Shown one piece after another: positions 33,466-41,687 of a stretch of 48,518 nt of DNA (the first letter of the stretch is position 1; the number at the start of each line of letters is the position of its first letter). This stretch comes from Acinetobacter gerneri DSM 14967 = CIP 107464 = MTCC 9824. Its GTDB lineage: Bacteria; Pseudomonadota; Gammaproteobacteria; Pseudomonadales; Moraxellaceae. The DNA lies in contig NZ_KB849545.1 in assembly GCF_000368565.1 (NCBI RefSeq), forward strand, positions 1 to 48,518, in the 5' to 3' direction. The notes under the pieces were generated by a model. That model saw nothing but the letters and a program-made list of their open reading frames with translations, was not told the DNA's origin and did not search any database. The position numbers and the translations under genes are program-made.

Positions 33466-34014
33466 TTACTCCTTAACAGATGACGTAGTCGGTGTTTTAG
33501 ATTTCACACGACCAGATGATTGAGCAGGAATTTGACCTGTAGGGTCTATAACCAACTCGTCAATAGAATTGAAGCGTGTAATTTCTGCTAGATCCATGTT
33601 CGCAGAACCAATCTTTCTTTGAACTCCAGCAGCTTTTCTACGATCTGTAGGTGACCAATCTAATGCACCAACTGCAATGGCGTATACCAATGCAATCAAT
33701 AAATCGACCACAAAAACTACAACTGTTGCATAACCGAACCAACCCACTTCACGCACAGATGTAGACCATGCGTATAAATAAAGAGCTTCTAAGTCAAACA
33801 CAACAAAGAAAATCGCAACAAGATAGAACTTAGCGGACAAGCGAATGCGTGCACCACCAGCACTCACTACGCCTGATTCAAATTGTTCTTGCTTCGCACG
33901 TCCCCATGATTTACCCCCAAGGAGTAAAGGAACTGTGAGCATAAAGACACAAAGAAATGTAACGCCGATCACGAAGGCAATAATTGCCCAGTCGTATGGA
34001 GTAATGGCACTCAT
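33466..34014 (-). CDS. nuoA: NADH-quinone oxidoreductase subunit A
   Basis: 182 residues with three membrane helices. The family loop with FESGVVSAGGARIRLSAKF follows helix one, and DLEALYLYAW begins helix two. I chose the ATG at 34014 (MSAITPYDW), with AGGAG ten bases before it, over an upstream start adding 24 unlike residues. The C-terminal ~60 residues are polar and extend beyond the shortest family members. First gene of the operon. Confidence 0.95.
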   Translation of the reverse strand: MSAITPYDWAIIAFVIGVTFLCVFMLTVPLLLGGKSWGRAKQEQFESGVVSAGGARIRLSAKFYLVAIFFVVFDLEALYLYAWSTSVREVGWFGYATVVVFVVDLLIALVYAIAVGALDWSPTDRRKAAGVQRKIGSANMDLAEITRFNSIDELVIDPTGQIPAQSSGRVKSKTPTTSSVKE

Positions 34015-34810
34015 GCGGGGATAACTCCTGGCAGGCCTAATTATTAACAAGAATGTATGTATTGGCCTTGTAAATACACCAAACACAAAATAAATCTTAT
34101 CAATTGTACCTGATTTATGATTTACCTTGCTAGTTTATCAAGCTTAGTCTTTGGGATGATTTTTTAGCCAAAATTGATATTTTATGACAATTCGTATGAT
34201 TCGCACTGGTTGTAATCGCTTTATCAAATACCTTTGATGTTTATTATTATTTTTTTAAATACAGTATTTAGGATTTTGATTAGAGAACATAAATCAGCAA
34301 CTTATTTACACCCAACGTTCATCATTTCCCCTTGATTTACCATGTTTACAGTCATTTTTTGTACAATTATTCAGGCCGTAACTTTGAGTTTTTCAAATTT
34401 ACTTTTGGTTACATTTATTTTTCACTTTCATTATGATTTTTTTTATTTTCATGAATGGTTTTAATGGAAAAATATCTCATTAAGAGAATCTGCTCGATTT
34501 TTATCACATTTTATACGCGATTCAACACAATTTATCCACGCTATGCAAGTTGTGCTGTTTTCTCTACAAAATCCTTAAGTTAATGTTTGTGCTCTTTAGA
34601 TAAAGTTAATTAAGCTGCTATTTTTGCTGTCATTCTATGCTTTAGTATAATACTTGATCATTTGATTGATTTTTAATCAACTTTTTAAGTATTTATTTCA
34701 ATTTTTTACCATGTTTTAATCATCTTTATACAAAGCTGAAAAATATAGCCTGTATGCTAATAAAAAATCGTAGTAATCAATTTAAATACAAATAATAAGG
34801 AGCATTTTTC
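34015..34810. other. Long AT-rich intergenic region between nuoA and the next gene
   Basis: About 800 bases with no convincing gene. It should hold the nuo promoter (minus) and the promoter of the gene at 34811 (plus). On the plus strand TATAAT at 34647-34652 with TTGCTG 16 bases before it is a possible promoter for the latter. One DnaA-box-like TTATCCACG lies at 34532-34540. I see no clear nuo promoter. Confidence 0.45.
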
Positions 34811-35167
34811 ATGAGCTTAGATTTCACGCATAAACCTGATTATTTCTTAAATGCGCAACTTTTAATGAATCACATTGTGAGCTATATCAAAAAGCATCCT
34901 GATGCAAATAATGCCATCTTTGATTTACGCGATATTTACGAGATTTTCCGCCAAGATCTTGCTTCAACAACAACCAATCTTGAAGGTATTTTAAATATTG
35001 CAGATGAATATCAAGTTGAAACGATCAATGGCGACGAAAAAATTATCAGTGGTTTCAATATTGATGCTGAAAACAATTCTTTATTGATTGATTTTAACCA
35101 AGCGGCTTTACAAGCATTACGTGATGGCAAGAATTTCATTCCACCTGATGCAACTTTGCATCAATAA
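34811..35167 (+). CDS. Small cytoplasmic protein of unknown function
   Basis: I do not recognise the family. 118 residues, acidic, no signal peptide or membrane helix, no cysteine. It looks like a compact soluble protein, helical in the first ~65 residues with a beta-rich segment after that (VETINGDEKIISGFNID). A good AAGGAG ribosome site lies before the ATG and a terminator follows. It stands alone, convergent with bfmS. Confidence 0.75.
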   Translation: MSLDFTHKPDYFLNAQLLMNHIVSYIKKHPDANNAIFDLRDIYEIFRQDLASTTTNLEGILNIADEYQVETINGDEKIISGFNIDAENNSLLIDFNQAALQALRDGKNFIPPDATLHQ

Positions 35168-35182
35168 TTTTCCAGTCAAATC

Positions 35183-35212
35183 AAAATGCCAGCGATCATG
35201 CTGGCATTTTTT
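35183..35212. terminator. Bidirectional terminator between the unknown gene and bfmS
   Basis: AAAATGCCAGC-GATCAT-GCTGGCATTTTTT, a perfect hairpin between convergent genes. Confidence 0.85.
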
Positions 35213-35238
35213 ATGAAAGATATTTTCACGATTTCATT

Positions 35239-36879
35239 TTACTTCTTTTTCGCTTTAAAACGTTTTGCTGGCCAATACATGGTAAATCTTGCACCACCTA
35301 AGTTTGGACTCGCATCAACTTCAATTTTCCCACCAAACCAATATGCAATACGGCTCACAATTGATAAACCTAAACCATAACCACCAGAGGCACGTGTACG
35401 GCTATCATCTAATCGTGCAAATGCTTCAAATATTCGACTACGATCAGCCTCAGGGATCCCCGGTCCATCATCTTCAATGCAGACATAAGCCATATCCGTT
35501 TCAGTATTAATCCCACCACTGATACGCACTACATGATCACAGTAGCGAATGGCATTGCCGACTAAGTTTTGTACCACTCGATGTAAATAACGGCGCTCTG
35601 CATAAACCAGCACATCATTGGAAAGTGGCATCAACTGGATAGTTTTTTGAGTCTTCAATGCCTCTGTTTCAACTGCAACTTGATCGAGCACATCAAATAA
35701 AGGCAACTCTTCAAAATCAAGTGACGGTGTGCCCTGCTCTAGTTTGGCATAAGTCATGATCTCATCAATCAAAGTATTTAAAGCTTCGATATCTTTATCA
35801 ATCATTTCCATCTGTTGCACGCGATACTCGTACTCATCTTCATCAGCGAGCATTTCCATACCAAATCGTATCCGTGCGACAGGTGTGCGAAGTTCATGTG
35901 AAACAGCGCGCATTAACTCACGCTGTGCTTCAATCAAACGCTGAATATGATCAGACATGCTATTATAACTTGATGCCAATGATGCCATTTCATCATTACC
36001 GTCAACATTTAAACGCAGTGATAAATCACCTGTTTTCATTTTGTTTAGAGCGTGATTAACCTGACGAATCTTGCGCTGCATTGGCACAATCAATCCATAA
36101 ACCCCCAAACACAATAAGAACATACTGAGTAATGTAATGCCTGCTGCCAATTTAAATGGCATCCAGTTAAACATGGGGACAGGTCCCATTACCAAAACTT
36201 TGCCGGGCAAGTTTGCCATCGGCGCAACAATGGAAATGGTTGTACCATGCACTGTGGCACTATCACGATATAAAATCACATTTTGATCAGCACGTAAGCG
36301 ACCTATTTGCTCAGAGTCCAAATTGGTTTGAGAAATATTTTCAATGCTGACCGGATAAGAGAAATGTTGACGGATTTTATTGAGATATTCTTCTTCTTGC
36401 CCAGGATAATACACCAAGTATTCCTGCACAAAGACCGGTAAGGCTTTCATTTGGCGTTCGCCAAATTTTGAATCTTTAGAATCAGCCTTTACATAAAGAT
36501 AATGATGAGGATCGTTCTGGATCCCCAAAATCATATAAGCAACGCCCTGCTCTGCATCATAGCGAACAATGGCTTTTTGTTCTGAAATACGTTTTTCTTC
36601 GGAACGTGATAATTCAACTTTATTTGAATCTATATAATAGATTGGAAGCTCCAGTAAATCTGAAGCATCCGAGATCCAATCCATTTTTTGTTGTAGTGTT
36701 TTTTGCCGTGCAACACTTTCACCGATGACATAAGAAATCCCATCAGTGAGTGATTCACGATATTCTTGCGCACGTTGATAGTTGATAATTTGGACCAGTA
36801 AATAGCCAAACATCGCCACCAAAACCACAAGAATAACCAGCCCTGCATAAATTCGCAGGAAAATACTGTGCTTAAACAC
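35239..36879 (-). CDS. bfmS: Sensor histidine kinase BfmS
   Basis: 546-residue inner-membrane kinase paired with BfmR. Transmembrane segment one is at residues 10-31, a periplasmic sensor at ~32-240, a second membrane segment at ~243-266, and HAMP at ~267-315. The phosphorylated histidine is H328 in SHELRTP. The ATP-binding domain has N-box QNLVGNAIRY, G1 DDGPGIP and G2 GYGLGLSIV, so it should be active. The start is GTG, with AGGGA eight bases before it; it lies 54 bases after bfmR. In Acinetobacter this pair controls pili, biofilm, capsule and stress survival. Confidence 0.95.
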   Translation of the reverse strand: MFKHSIFLRIYAGLVILVVLVAMFGYLLVQIINYQRAQEYRESLTDGISYVIGESVARQKTLQQKMDWISDASDLLELPIYYIDSNKVELSRSEEKRISEQKAIVRYDAEQGVAYMILGIQNDPHHYLYVKADSKDSKFGERQMKALPVFVQEYLVYYPGQEEEYLNKIRQHFSYPVSIENISQTNLDSEQIGRLRADQNVILYRDSATVHGTTISIVAPMANLPGKVLVMGPVPMFNWMPFKLAAGITLLSMFLLCLGVYGLIVPMQRKIRQVNHALNKMKTGDLSLRLNVDGNDEMASLASSYNSMSDHIQRLIEAQRELMRAVSHELRTPVARIRFGMEMLADEDEYEYRVQQMEMIDKDIEALNTLIDEIMTYAKLEQGTPSLDFEELPLFDVLDQVAVETEALKTQKTIQLMPLSNDVLVYAERRYLHRVVQNLVGNAIRYCDHVVRISGGINTETDMAYVCIEDDGPGIPEADRSRIFEAFARLDDSRTRASGGYGLGLSIVSRIAYWFGGKIEVDASPNLGGARFTMYWPAKRFKAKKK

Positions 36880-36933
36880 GTTGTGTTTCCCTTAAAAGGT
36901 ATTTGAAATACCCAACCAAGATTTAATGAACCA

Positions 36934-37650
36934 TTACAATCCGTTGGTTTCTTTCACAAACAAATAACCTTTACTACGTACAGTCTTAATACGTTTTGGA
37001 TTTTCTGGGTCATCGCCAATTTTTGGACGGATACGTGAAATACGTACGTCAATCGAACGGTCTTGACCATCGTATTCAATACCGCGTAGACGCTCGAAAA
37101 TATCTTCACGAGAAAGAATGCGCCCTGCATTTGAAGCCAACAACCATAACAAGTCATATTCAGCACTTGTGAAATCCACAAGATCGCCATTCAATGTTAC
37201 TGAACGACCACCATTATCAATGACTAAATCATCAAATTCGATACGTTGAGCAACTTCATCATCCGTTGTTTTGTCTGTACGACGTAACAATGCACGGATA
37301 CGAGCAAGCAAGACACGTGGTTGAACAGGTTTCGCAACATAATCGTCAGCACCCATTTCTAAACCAAGAACTTGGTCCATATCTTCAGTGCGTGCAGTCA
37401 ACATCAAAATCGGTTGGTGATAATGTGGACGAACTTCACGACAAACGGTTAAACCATCAGCACCAGGTAGCATCACATCAAGCACAACCAGATCAGGTTG
37501 TTCACTAATGATACGACGAATCGCTCGATTTCCGTCTGGTTCAACGCCAACTTCCAAACCATTACGGATTAAATATTCTTGTGTTAAACGAGCAAGACGT
37601 TCATCGTCTTCTACGATCAAAATTTTTGGTAACTTTTCTTCTTGGCTCAT
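36934..37650 (-). CDS. bfmR: Response regulator BfmR (OmpR family)
   Basis: 238 residues. The receiver domain (about 8-125) has acidic pocket ED-D near residue 15, phosphoacceptor D58 in LDVMLPG, and the conserved KP in AKPVQP. A winged-helix DNA-binding domain (about 137-235) ends in the usual RSKGYLF hairpin. The sequence reads like the Acinetobacter baumannii regulator throughout. It activates csu pili and other envelope genes. GGGG lies nine bases before the ATG. A palindrome overlaps its putative promoter and may be an autoregulatory site. Confidence 0.97.
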   Translation of the reverse strand: MSQEEKLPKILIVEDDERLARLTQEYLIRNGLEVGVEPDGNRAIRRIISEQPDLVVLDVMLPGADGLTVCREVRPHYHQPILMLTARTEDMDQVLGLEMGADDYVAKPVQPRVLLARIRALLRRTDKTTDDEVAQRIEFDDLVIDNGGRSVTLNGDLVDFTSAEYDLLWLLASNAGRILSREDIFERLRGIEYDGQDRSIDVRISRIRPKIGDDPENPKRIKTVRSKGYLFVKETNGL

Positions 37651-37718
37651 CTATATGCCCCTGTATTGGATCTGGAGTCTGCCTTTAAAATCGGACAGAT
37701 ACGCCTCTTATGCTTTGC

Positions 37719-37746
37719 AATATACACACGTTTACATTGTAAACAA
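37719..37746 (-). promoter_or_regulatory. Putative bfmR promoter with overlapping palindrome
   Basis: Minus strand TTGTTT (37741-37746), 16-base spacer, TATATT (37719-37724), about 70 bases before the bfmR start. The perfect 15-base palindrome GTTTACA-T-TGTAAAC (37730-37744) covers part of the -35 and spacer. The promoter match is moderate; use of the palindrome by BfmR is inference. Confidence 0.45.
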
Positions 37747-37938
37747 GACCCCATTCACCAAACTGATACATGACAGTGTAATTTTGTTATATTTTTTTTA
37801 ATTATTGAATTCACTGATATTTTATTAAGCAGTTTATAAGCTTTATTCTATTTTTGTTGATTTTCCTCATTTTAGTTATTTTTTTAAACAATTTATTTCA
37901 TTGGTCATATTCTGAGTAATTAAATTAAGCATTTTTAG

Positions 37939-37959
37939 TTATCCACAGAGTTATCTATA
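37939..37959 (+). promoter_or_regulatory. DnaA box pair upstream of nrdA
   Basis: A perfect DnaA box TTATCCACA (37939-37947), then three bases, then the variant TTATCTATA (37951-37959). In E. coli DnaA controls the nrdAB promoter from upstream boxes, so a similar link of dNTP supply to replication is plausible. The sites are seen; function is inferred. Confidence 0.55.
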
Positions 37960-38088
37960 AGCATTTTTTTTAAGCTTTGCTATGCTATGCCCTTGCCTGC
38001 CAAGGCTTACACAAGAACAAAAAAAATAGGCGAAAAAACTTATAATTTTTTTTGATGCCTAGGTGAAATTTTTATAAAAAAGTCAATA

Positions 38089-38117
38089 TTGATCTCACCT
38101 AAAAATTCCCGTATCTT
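38089..38117 (+). promoter_or_regulatory. Putative nrdA promoter
   Basis: TTGATC (38089-38094), 17-base spacer, TATCTT (38112-38117), with transcription expected near 38124 and a leader of about 115 bases. Its -10 lies inside the first NrdR-like box. An inverted repeat TAGGTGA (38060-38066) / TCACCTA (38095-38101) brackets the -35. Confidence 0.45.
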
Positions 38118-38153
38118 GTGTCCTAAATTACATTAAACCACTAAGTCTTGTGT
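38106..38153 (+). promoter_or_regulatory. Pair of NrdR-box-like sites upstream of nrdA
   Basis: Two 16-base elements ending in the same TCTTGTGT, at 38106-38121 and 38138-38153, start 32 bases apart. The second (CCACTAAGTCTTGTGT) fits the NrdR pattern acaCwAtATaTwGtgt at most positions; the first is weaker. NrdR boxes typically occur as such pairs about three helical turns apart over the promoter. Repression of nrdAB by NrdR is inferred. Confidence 0.5.
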
Positions 38154-38237
38154 TTAACCTCAAATATCGTGACAACAAATAGTCCGATTCAAATGGTCCA
38201 TAAACATAACAATGATGACAATGGAGCTAAGCTGACA

Positions 38238-41051
38238 ATGAACGCGATTACAACCCCCGGTCAACTGCAGGTGATTAAACGCACCGGTGATGTTGCCCCT
38301 TTTGATGCAGATAAAATCTCTGTAGCGATTGGTAAAGCTTTTTTGGCTGTTGAAGGTCAACAAAGTGCTGACTCAAGTCGTATTCATGACCGTATTACAC
38401 AATTAACAGAAATGGTCCTCAATACATTTACACGTCGTTTACCATCAGGTGGCACTATCCATATTGAAGAGATTCAAGATCAAGTTGAGTTGGCGTTAAT
38501 GCGTACTGGAGAGCAAAAAGTTGCTCGTTCTTACGTGATTTATCGCGAACAACGTGCTGCGGCTCGTGGGCAAACAGGTGCAAATCATCACCCTACTCTA
38601 CAAATTACAGATGCAAATGGTCAGCTACAGCCTCTGGATTTGAGCCACTTACAGACTGAAATTGCACAAGCAAGTGAAGGTCTTGAAGGTATTGATGTTC
38701 AAGCTATTGTCGATGAAACCATTAAAAACCTATATAACGGTGTAAAAGAATCAGATATCGCGACTACGATGATGATGGCAACTCGTACCCGTATTGAACA
38801 AGAACCTAACTATACTTATGTGACTGCACGTTTGCTCCGTAATGAGCTTGTTGCAACTGGTTTAGAGTTCTTGGGTCTTTCTAAAGATACTTTGGAAAAT
38901 GATGCGCTCGAAACATTCTTGAAAAAAGGTGTTGAACTTGAGTTACTCGATCCAAAATTGCTTGATTATGATCTTAAAAAATTGGCTGCTGCGATCAAAC
39001 CTGAACGTTCAAACCAATTTACTTATTTAGGTCTGCAAACTTTATTTGACCGTTACTTCATTCACTCAGACGGTATCCGCTACGAACTTCCACAATTGTT
39101 CTTTATGCGTGTATCTATGGGTCTTGCGCTCAATGAAGAAAACCGTGAAGAACGTGCAATCGAGTTCTATAACTTATTGTCTAGCTTCGATTATATGGCT
39201 TCTACGCCAACGTTGTTTAACTCAGGGACTTTGCGTCCACAGTTATCAAGCTGTTATTTGACAACAATCGGCGATGACTTGTATGACATTTATGGTGCAA
39301 TGCGTGACAATGCCTTGCTTTCTAAATGGGCAGGCGGTCTAGGTAATGACTGGACTCCAGTTCGTGCGTTGAACTCATACATCAAAGGTACAAACGGTAA
39401 ATCTCAAGGTGTAGTTCCATTCCTTAAAGTTGCCAACGATACTGCTGTTGCTGTAAACCAAGGTGGTAAACGTAAAGGTGCAGTATGTGCATACCTTGAA
39501 ACTTGGCACTTGGACATCGAAGAATTCTTAGAACTTCGTAAAAATACAGGTGATGACCGTCGTCGTACTCACGACATGAACACTGCAAACTGGGTTCCAG
39601 ATTTGTTCATGCAACGTGTGATCGAAGATGCTGAATGGACTTTATTTACACCATCAGAAACGCCTGATTTGCATGATTTGACTGGCGAAGAATTTGCTAC
39701 TCGTTATGCTTATTATGAAGGTATTGCCAAAGAAAAGAATATGTTGCACAAGAAAATCCGTGCAAAAGACTTATGGCGTAAAATGCTTTCTATGCTCTTT
39801 GAAACAGGTCATCCTTGGATCACATTCAAAGATGTATGTAACTTACGTTCACCACAACAACATGTTGGCGTAGTGCATTCTTCAAACCTTTGTACTGAAA
39901 TCACTTTAAACACCAATAAAGATGAAATCGCAGTATGTAACTTAGGTTCAATTAACCTTGTACAACATGTTCAAGGCGGAAAACTTGATCGTGAAAAATT
40001 GGCTCGTACAGTAAAAACTGCTGTTCGTATGCTCGATAACGTGATCGACATTAACTACTACGCTGTTGAACAAGCACGTACTTCTAACTTAAAACACCGT
40101 CCTGTCGGTATGGGTATCATGGGCTTCCAAGATGCTTTATATGAAATGGGTATGGGTTATGGTTCTGACGCAGCTGTTGAGTTTGCAGATGAATCAATGG
40201 AAGTGATCAGCTACTATGCAATCCAAACTTCTAGTGATTTAGCGGTTGAACGTGGCGTTTACTCTACATTCAAAGGCTCACTTTGGGATCAAGGTATTTT
40301 GCCAATCGATTCTTTAGACATCGTCGCAAAATCTCGCCCAGAACGTATGTTTGAAGTTGACCGCACACAACGTTTGGACTGGGATACATTACGTACCAAA
40401 GTTCAAAAAGACGGTATGCGTAACTCAAATGTGATGGCGATTGCACCGACTGCAACCATTTCAAATATTTGTGGTGTTTCACAATCAATTGAACCAACAT
40501 TCCAAAACTTATATGTGAAATCTAACCTTTCTGGTGAATTCACAGTGATCAACCCGTACTTGGTACGTGCGCTTAAAGATCGCGGTCTTTGGGATTCTGT
40601 GATGGTCAATGACTTGAAACATTTCGAAGGTTCTGTACAAAAAATTGCACGTATTCCTGAAGAGTTAAAAGAAATCTTCGCTACAGCGTTTGAAGTTGAA
40701 CCACGCTGGATCGTAGATGCTGCTTCTCGTCGTCAAAAATGGATCGACCAAGCACAATCTCTTAACCTTTACATCGCTGGTGCAAATGGTAAGAAATTGG
40801 ACATTACTTACAAAATGGCTTGGTTACGTGGTCTTAAGACAACTTATTACCTCCGTGCTTTGGGTGCAACTTCTGCTGAAAAATCAACCATCAACACAGG
40901 TGCGTTGAATGCAGTAAAACCTGCAACTGTTGCAGCTCCTGCACCAGCGGTTGCAAAACCTGAAGTTCAAGAGGAAGACGGTTTTTCTCAAGCAGCTCCA
41001 GTGCCACAAGCATGTTCAATCGACAATCCTGATTGTGAAGCTTGTCAGTAA
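38238..41051 (+). CDS. nrdA: Class Ia ribonucleotide reductase, alpha subunit
   Basis: Reduces ribonucleoside diphosphates to deoxyribonucleotides together with NrdB. From the chosen start it has 937 residues. Two ATP-cone regions lie near the N-terminus (IKRTGDVAPFDADKI and, about 130 residues later, the stretch leading to VKESDIATTMMMATR), as in Pseudomonas NrdA. Catalytic residues are present: SSCYLTT (redox cysteine), SNLCTEITLNT (Asn, radical Cys, Glu) and CNLGSINL. The C-terminal tail DCEACQ carries the shuttle cysteines. I chose ATG 38238 (MNAITTPGQ), with GGAG 11 bases upstream; the frame is open to a TTG at 38148. Transcription probably continues to nrdB. Confidence 0.95.
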   Translation: MNAITTPGQLQVIKRTGDVAPFDADKISVAIGKAFLAVEGQQSADSSRIHDRITQLTEMVLNTFTRRLPSGGTIHIEEIQDQVELALMRTGEQKVARSYVIYREQRAAARGQTGANHHPTLQITDANGQLQPLDLSHLQTEIAQASEGLEGIDVQAIVDETIKNLYNGVKESDIATTMMMATRTRIEQEPNYTYVTARLLRNELVATGLEFLGLSKDTLENDALETFLKKGVELELLDPKLLDYDLKKLAAAIKPERSNQFTYLGLQTLFDRYFIHSDGIRYELPQLFFMRVSMGLALNEENREERAIEFYNLLSSFDYMASTPTLFNSGTLRPQLSSCYLTTIGDDLYDIYGAMRDNALLSKWAGGLGNDWTPVRALNSYIKGTNGKSQGVVPFLKVANDTAVAVNQGGKRKGAVCAYLETWHLDIEEFLELRKNTGDDRRRTHDMNTANWVPDLFMQRVIEDAEWTLFTPSETPDLHDLTGEEFATRYAYYEGIAKEKNMLHKKIRAKDLWRKMLSMLFETGHPWITFKDVCNLRSPQQHVGVVHSSNLCTEITLNTNKDEIAVCNLGSINLVQHVQGGKLDREKLARTVKTAVRMLDNVIDINYYAVEQARTSNLKHRPVGMGIMGFQDALYEMGMGYGSDAAVEFADESMEVISYYAIQTSSDLAVERGVYSTFKGSLWDQGILPIDSLDIVAKSRPERMFEVDRTQRLDWDTLRTKVQKDGMRNSNVMAIAPTATISNICGVSQSIEPTFQNLYVKSNLSGEFTVINPYLVRALKDRGLWDSVMVNDLKHFEGSVQKIARIPEELKEIFATAFEVEPRWIVDAASRRQKWIDQAQSLNLYIAGANGKKLDITYKMAWLRGLKTTYYLRALGATSAEKSTINTGALNAVKPATVAAPAPAVAKPEVQEEDGFSQAAPVPQACSIDNPDCEACQ

Positions 41052-41063
41052 TTTAATTTATAC

Positions 41064-41393
41064 CTCCCCTAACCCCTCCTAAAAGGAGGGGGATGGATCA
41101 CTTGTTTATTTAGGTGATATTTCCTCACTTAAAAGGAGAGAGATAGATCACTTGTTTATTTAGGTGATATTTCCTCTCTCAAAAGGAGGGAGATGAATCA
41201 CTTATTTATTTGGTGATATTCCCTTTCTTAAAAGGAGAGAGATAGATCACTTTTATTTAGGTGATATTTCCTTTCTTAAAAGAAGGGAGACGGATCACTT
41301 ATTTATTTGGTGATATTTCCTCTCTTAAAAGGAGGGGGATGGATCACTTTTTATTTAAGTGATGTCCCCTCTCCTTCAAGGAGAGGGTTAGGG
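41064..41393. repeat. Tandem palindromic repeat array between nrdA and nrdB
   Basis: Six imperfect direct units of 48-52 bases start at 41081, 41131, 41181, 41230, 41278 and 41327, each beginning AAAAGGAG (AAAAGAAG in the fifth). Each unit contains a self-complementary GATCACTT...AGGTGAT and ends in a pyrimidine stretch (TTCCTCTCTT) that pairs with the AAAAGGAGAG opening the next, so the transcript can form a chain of about a dozen hairpins. The whole array is bracketed by CTCCCCTAACCCCTCCT (41064-41080) and its near mirror AGGAGAGGGTTAGGG (41379-41393). It contains no ORF and no protein-like bias. Confidence 0.9.
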
Positions 41394-41417
41394 AAAGGTT
41401 TTTAAAGAGGCTAAGAA

Positions 41418-41546
41418 ATGTTCCATTTAAGTCATAACTATGAGTTAGGCGTAATCGCACTGATCTTAGCCTTTTTAATATTTTATATTCCGATCACCTA
41501 TGCTTTCTTTGCGATTCGCAAACAACGGCGTAATCAAAATAAGTAG
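41418..41546 (+). CDS. Small single-span membrane protein between nrdA and nrdB
   Basis: A 42-codon ORF with a good AGAGG ribosome site seven bases before its ATG. The product begins MFHLSHNYELG, has one strongly hydrophobic helix at about residues 12-33 (with a central FYIPITYAFF) and ends in a basic tail (RKQRRNQNK), which predicts an N-out, C-in inner-membrane protein. I do not recognise the family. It is on the same strand as nrdA and nrdB, after the repeat array and 141 bases before the nrdB start. Coding is supported by ribosome site and clean topology, not by homology. Confidence 0.6.
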   Translation: MFHLSHNYELGVIALILAFLIFYIPITYAFFAIRKQRRNQNK

Positions 41547-41621
41547 TGGGGAATTTGTGTTTAATGGTTAAAAACAATACACAAATCGACAAAACTTAAT
41601 TTTGCTTACACAAAATGAGCG

Positions 41622-41627
41622 TATAGT
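41622..41627 (+). promoter_or_regulatory. Possible nrdB promoter -10
   Basis: TATAGT about 60 bases before the nrdB ATG, with a weak TTTTGC 16 bases upstream. It could give nrdB its own transcript in addition to read-through from nrdA. Weak evidence. Confidence 0.25.
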
Positions 41628-41687
41628 AGCGACATCTTTGTTATCAAGATGTCCAGAACAGATATAAATAACGAAGAGAGAATGAAA

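Noticed and set aside
34532..34540. DnaA-box-like TTATCCACG in the long gap, as part of a replication origin
   Set aside because: A single imperfect box without a cluster, dnaA/dnaN genes or an unwinding element gives no support for an origin.
34464..34583. A 39-codon plus-strand ORF in the nuoA upstream region
   Set aside because: No ribosome site, mixed composition and no protein-like topology; probably chance.
38148..38237. Extended NrdA N-terminus from an upstream TTG
   Set aside because: The extra 30 residues do not look like family sequence and overlap the NrdR-like box and leader; the ATG at 38238 has an acceptable ribosome site.
41081..41378. The repeat array as a CRISPR
   Set aside because: Units are contiguous and imperfect with no unique spacers between them, each is internally palindromic, and no cas gene is near.
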